From an uncultured Clostridia bacterium (GTDB taxonomy: Bacteria > Bacillota > Clostridia > Christensenellales > UBA1242): a stretch of DNA of 14,342 nucleotides. Numbering within the stretch: position 1 is the stretch's first letter; every line of letters starts with the position of its first letter. The stretch is taken from the NCBI GenBank assembly GCA_947589655.1, contig CANQCE010000016.1, positions 1-14,342 of the forward strand, read 5' to 3'. The translations under genes were made by a program, and so were the position numbers. Shown in pieces: positions 13,706 to 14,342 of this stretch. The notes under the pieces were generated by a model. The model worked only from the letters and a program-made list of their open reading frames with translations, ran no database searches and was not told the DNA's origin.

Positions 13706-14342
13706 TTAAAGAATCCTCACAACCATAATTCTGATTGGGGTTGTGGTGCCAGGCTGTGGAGTGATGGCGCTGGTTGAAGCGTTTGTCAACTGGAAGATGT
13801 CGCCCTCTGTGGCATCAGCAAGTGCAAAGCCGCTAAGATTAACAGTGGTGCCAGTATTGACCGTTCCTCCAGATGAGGAAGTGCCAATGACATCTCCAGT
13901 GCTTTCTGTTGTTAAGTTAATAACGGCTTCTTCAATTTGTGATGTTTGCAAAGCAACGTTCCAGAAGAACAAATATAATCCAGTTTCGTTCACAGTTATT
14001 TGCCCATTTGCAGGGTTGTTGGTTACATTTGCAGTTTGGTCGGTTGTATCAAACAAAATTGGTCCATTGTTTGCAACTTGTGCGCTTGAACCTGACGAGG
14101 CAAGCAGATACGCTGCCGTGATTGCTGGCTCAGCGCCAGTTGGTCCCTGTGGGATGTTAAATGTTAAAGCAACATTGTCGCCAGTTGTTACAGCGGTTAC
14201 AGTCGCATCTTCGCCAGGACCAAGTGTGTTTGTTGCAGCAACGGTGATTGCTGGGGTTGCGCCCGTTGGACCGGTTGGACCTGTTGGGCCAGTTGCACCC
14301 GTTGTGCCAGTTGGACCGGTTGGGCCAGTTGCCCCAGTTGGG
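13706..14342 (-). CDS. Collagen-like, BclA-type surface protein (N-terminus outside window)
   Basis: The frame is open from the right window edge to the TAA at 13706-13708, giving 212 codons. The first 29 are uninterrupted Gly-X-Thr triplets (GPT, GAT, GTT), a collagen-like repeat. Then comes a spacer with LGPGEDATVTAV and the phrase FNIPQGPTGAEPAIT, common in Clostridia collagen-like proteins. A C-terminal domain of about 130 residues follows, rich in beta strands (TVNETGLYLFFWNVAL, ending MVVRIL). It resembles the TNF/C1q-like globular head of BclA, the exosporium glycoprotein of Bacillus. Such heads trimerise and drive triple-helix formation. An ATG at 14056 lies inside the globular head and is not the start. 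The gene has higher GC than its neighbours because of the Gly/Pro/Thr codons. Exosporium, spore-coat or cell-surface location cannot be decided here. Confidence 0.85.
   Translation of the reverse strand, partial: PTGATGPTGPTGTTGATGPTGPTGPTGATPAITVAATNTLGPGEDATVTAVTTGDNVALTFNIPQGPTGAEPAITAAYLLASSGSSAQVANNGPILFDTTDQTANVTNNPANGQITVNETGLYLFFWNVALQTSQIEEAVINLTTESTGDVIGTSSSGGTVNTGTTVNLSGFALADATEGDIFQLTNASTSAITPQPGTTTPIRIMVVRIL
14255..14342 (-). repeat. 9-bp tandem repeat encoding Gly-X-Thr
   Basis: The DNA repeats a 9-base unit of the form GGN-CCN-ACN or GGN-GCN-ACN on the minus strand. Near-identical copies of the plus-strand unit ACCGGTTGG/GCCAGTTGG recur. It continues past the window edge. Such arrays change copy number readily and can be collapsed in assemblies. 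Confidence 0.85.

Noticed and set aside
13706..14056. A 116-residue protein starting at the ATG at 14056
   Set aside because: The same frame is open to the window edge and encodes collagen-like triplets and the rest of the head domain, so this ATG is internal.

Overview
The window is AT-rich DNA with standard stop codons, purine-rich Shine-Dalgarno (SD) sites, sigma-A-type promoters and many hairpin-plus-U-tract terminators. Together with meso-DAP synthesis by the dehydrogenase route, an ECF transporter component, a lipoprotein carrying BspA-type leucine-rich repeats and a BclA-like collagen-type protein, this points to a low-GC Bacillota genome, most likely an uncultured gut-type Clostridia. 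The taxon is inferred from gene content and style, not from a marker gene.

Layout. (1) 1-68 is the tail of a plus-strand gene, closed by a bidirectional terminator. (2) 144-3550, minus strand, is a four-gene operon: DUF362 protein, ECF substrate-binding membrane protein, DUF1893 (deaminase-fold) protein and a COG2509 FAD-dependent dehydrogenase. It runs from an extended -10 promoter at about 3580 to the terminator at 81-108. (3) Divergent from it, on the plus strand, are a diacylglycerol-kinase-family lipid kinase gene, whose promoter predicts a leaderless mRNA, and ddh (meso-DAP dehydrogenase). (4) Convergent with ddh are dapB and dapA on the minus strand, translationally coupled through an ATGA overlap. 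DapA, DapB and Ddh are the three dedicated steps from aspartate semialdehyde to meso-DAP, all within 2.6 kb. (5) 7316-10390, minus, encodes a 1024-residue lipoprotein: a Cys/His-rich repeat stalk followed by BspA-type leucine-rich repeats. (6) A flavodoxin gene (10494-11009) and ligD (11063-13552), a three-domain non-homologous end-joining ligase in phosphoesterase-ligase-polymerase order, follow on the minus strand. (7) The right edge holds the C-terminal part of a collagen-like, BclA-type surface protein that runs out of the window.

All coding space is accounted for, and no stretch without a gene exceeds 300 bases. There are no tRNA or rRNA genes, CRISPR arrays, insertion sequences or recognisable riboswitches. 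The best candidates for less-described biology are the DUF362/ECF/DUF1893/COG2509 operon, the Cys/His repeat stalk of the lipoprotein, a DapA lacking the usual second active-site tyrosine, and two promoters whose predicted start points fall on an ATG.
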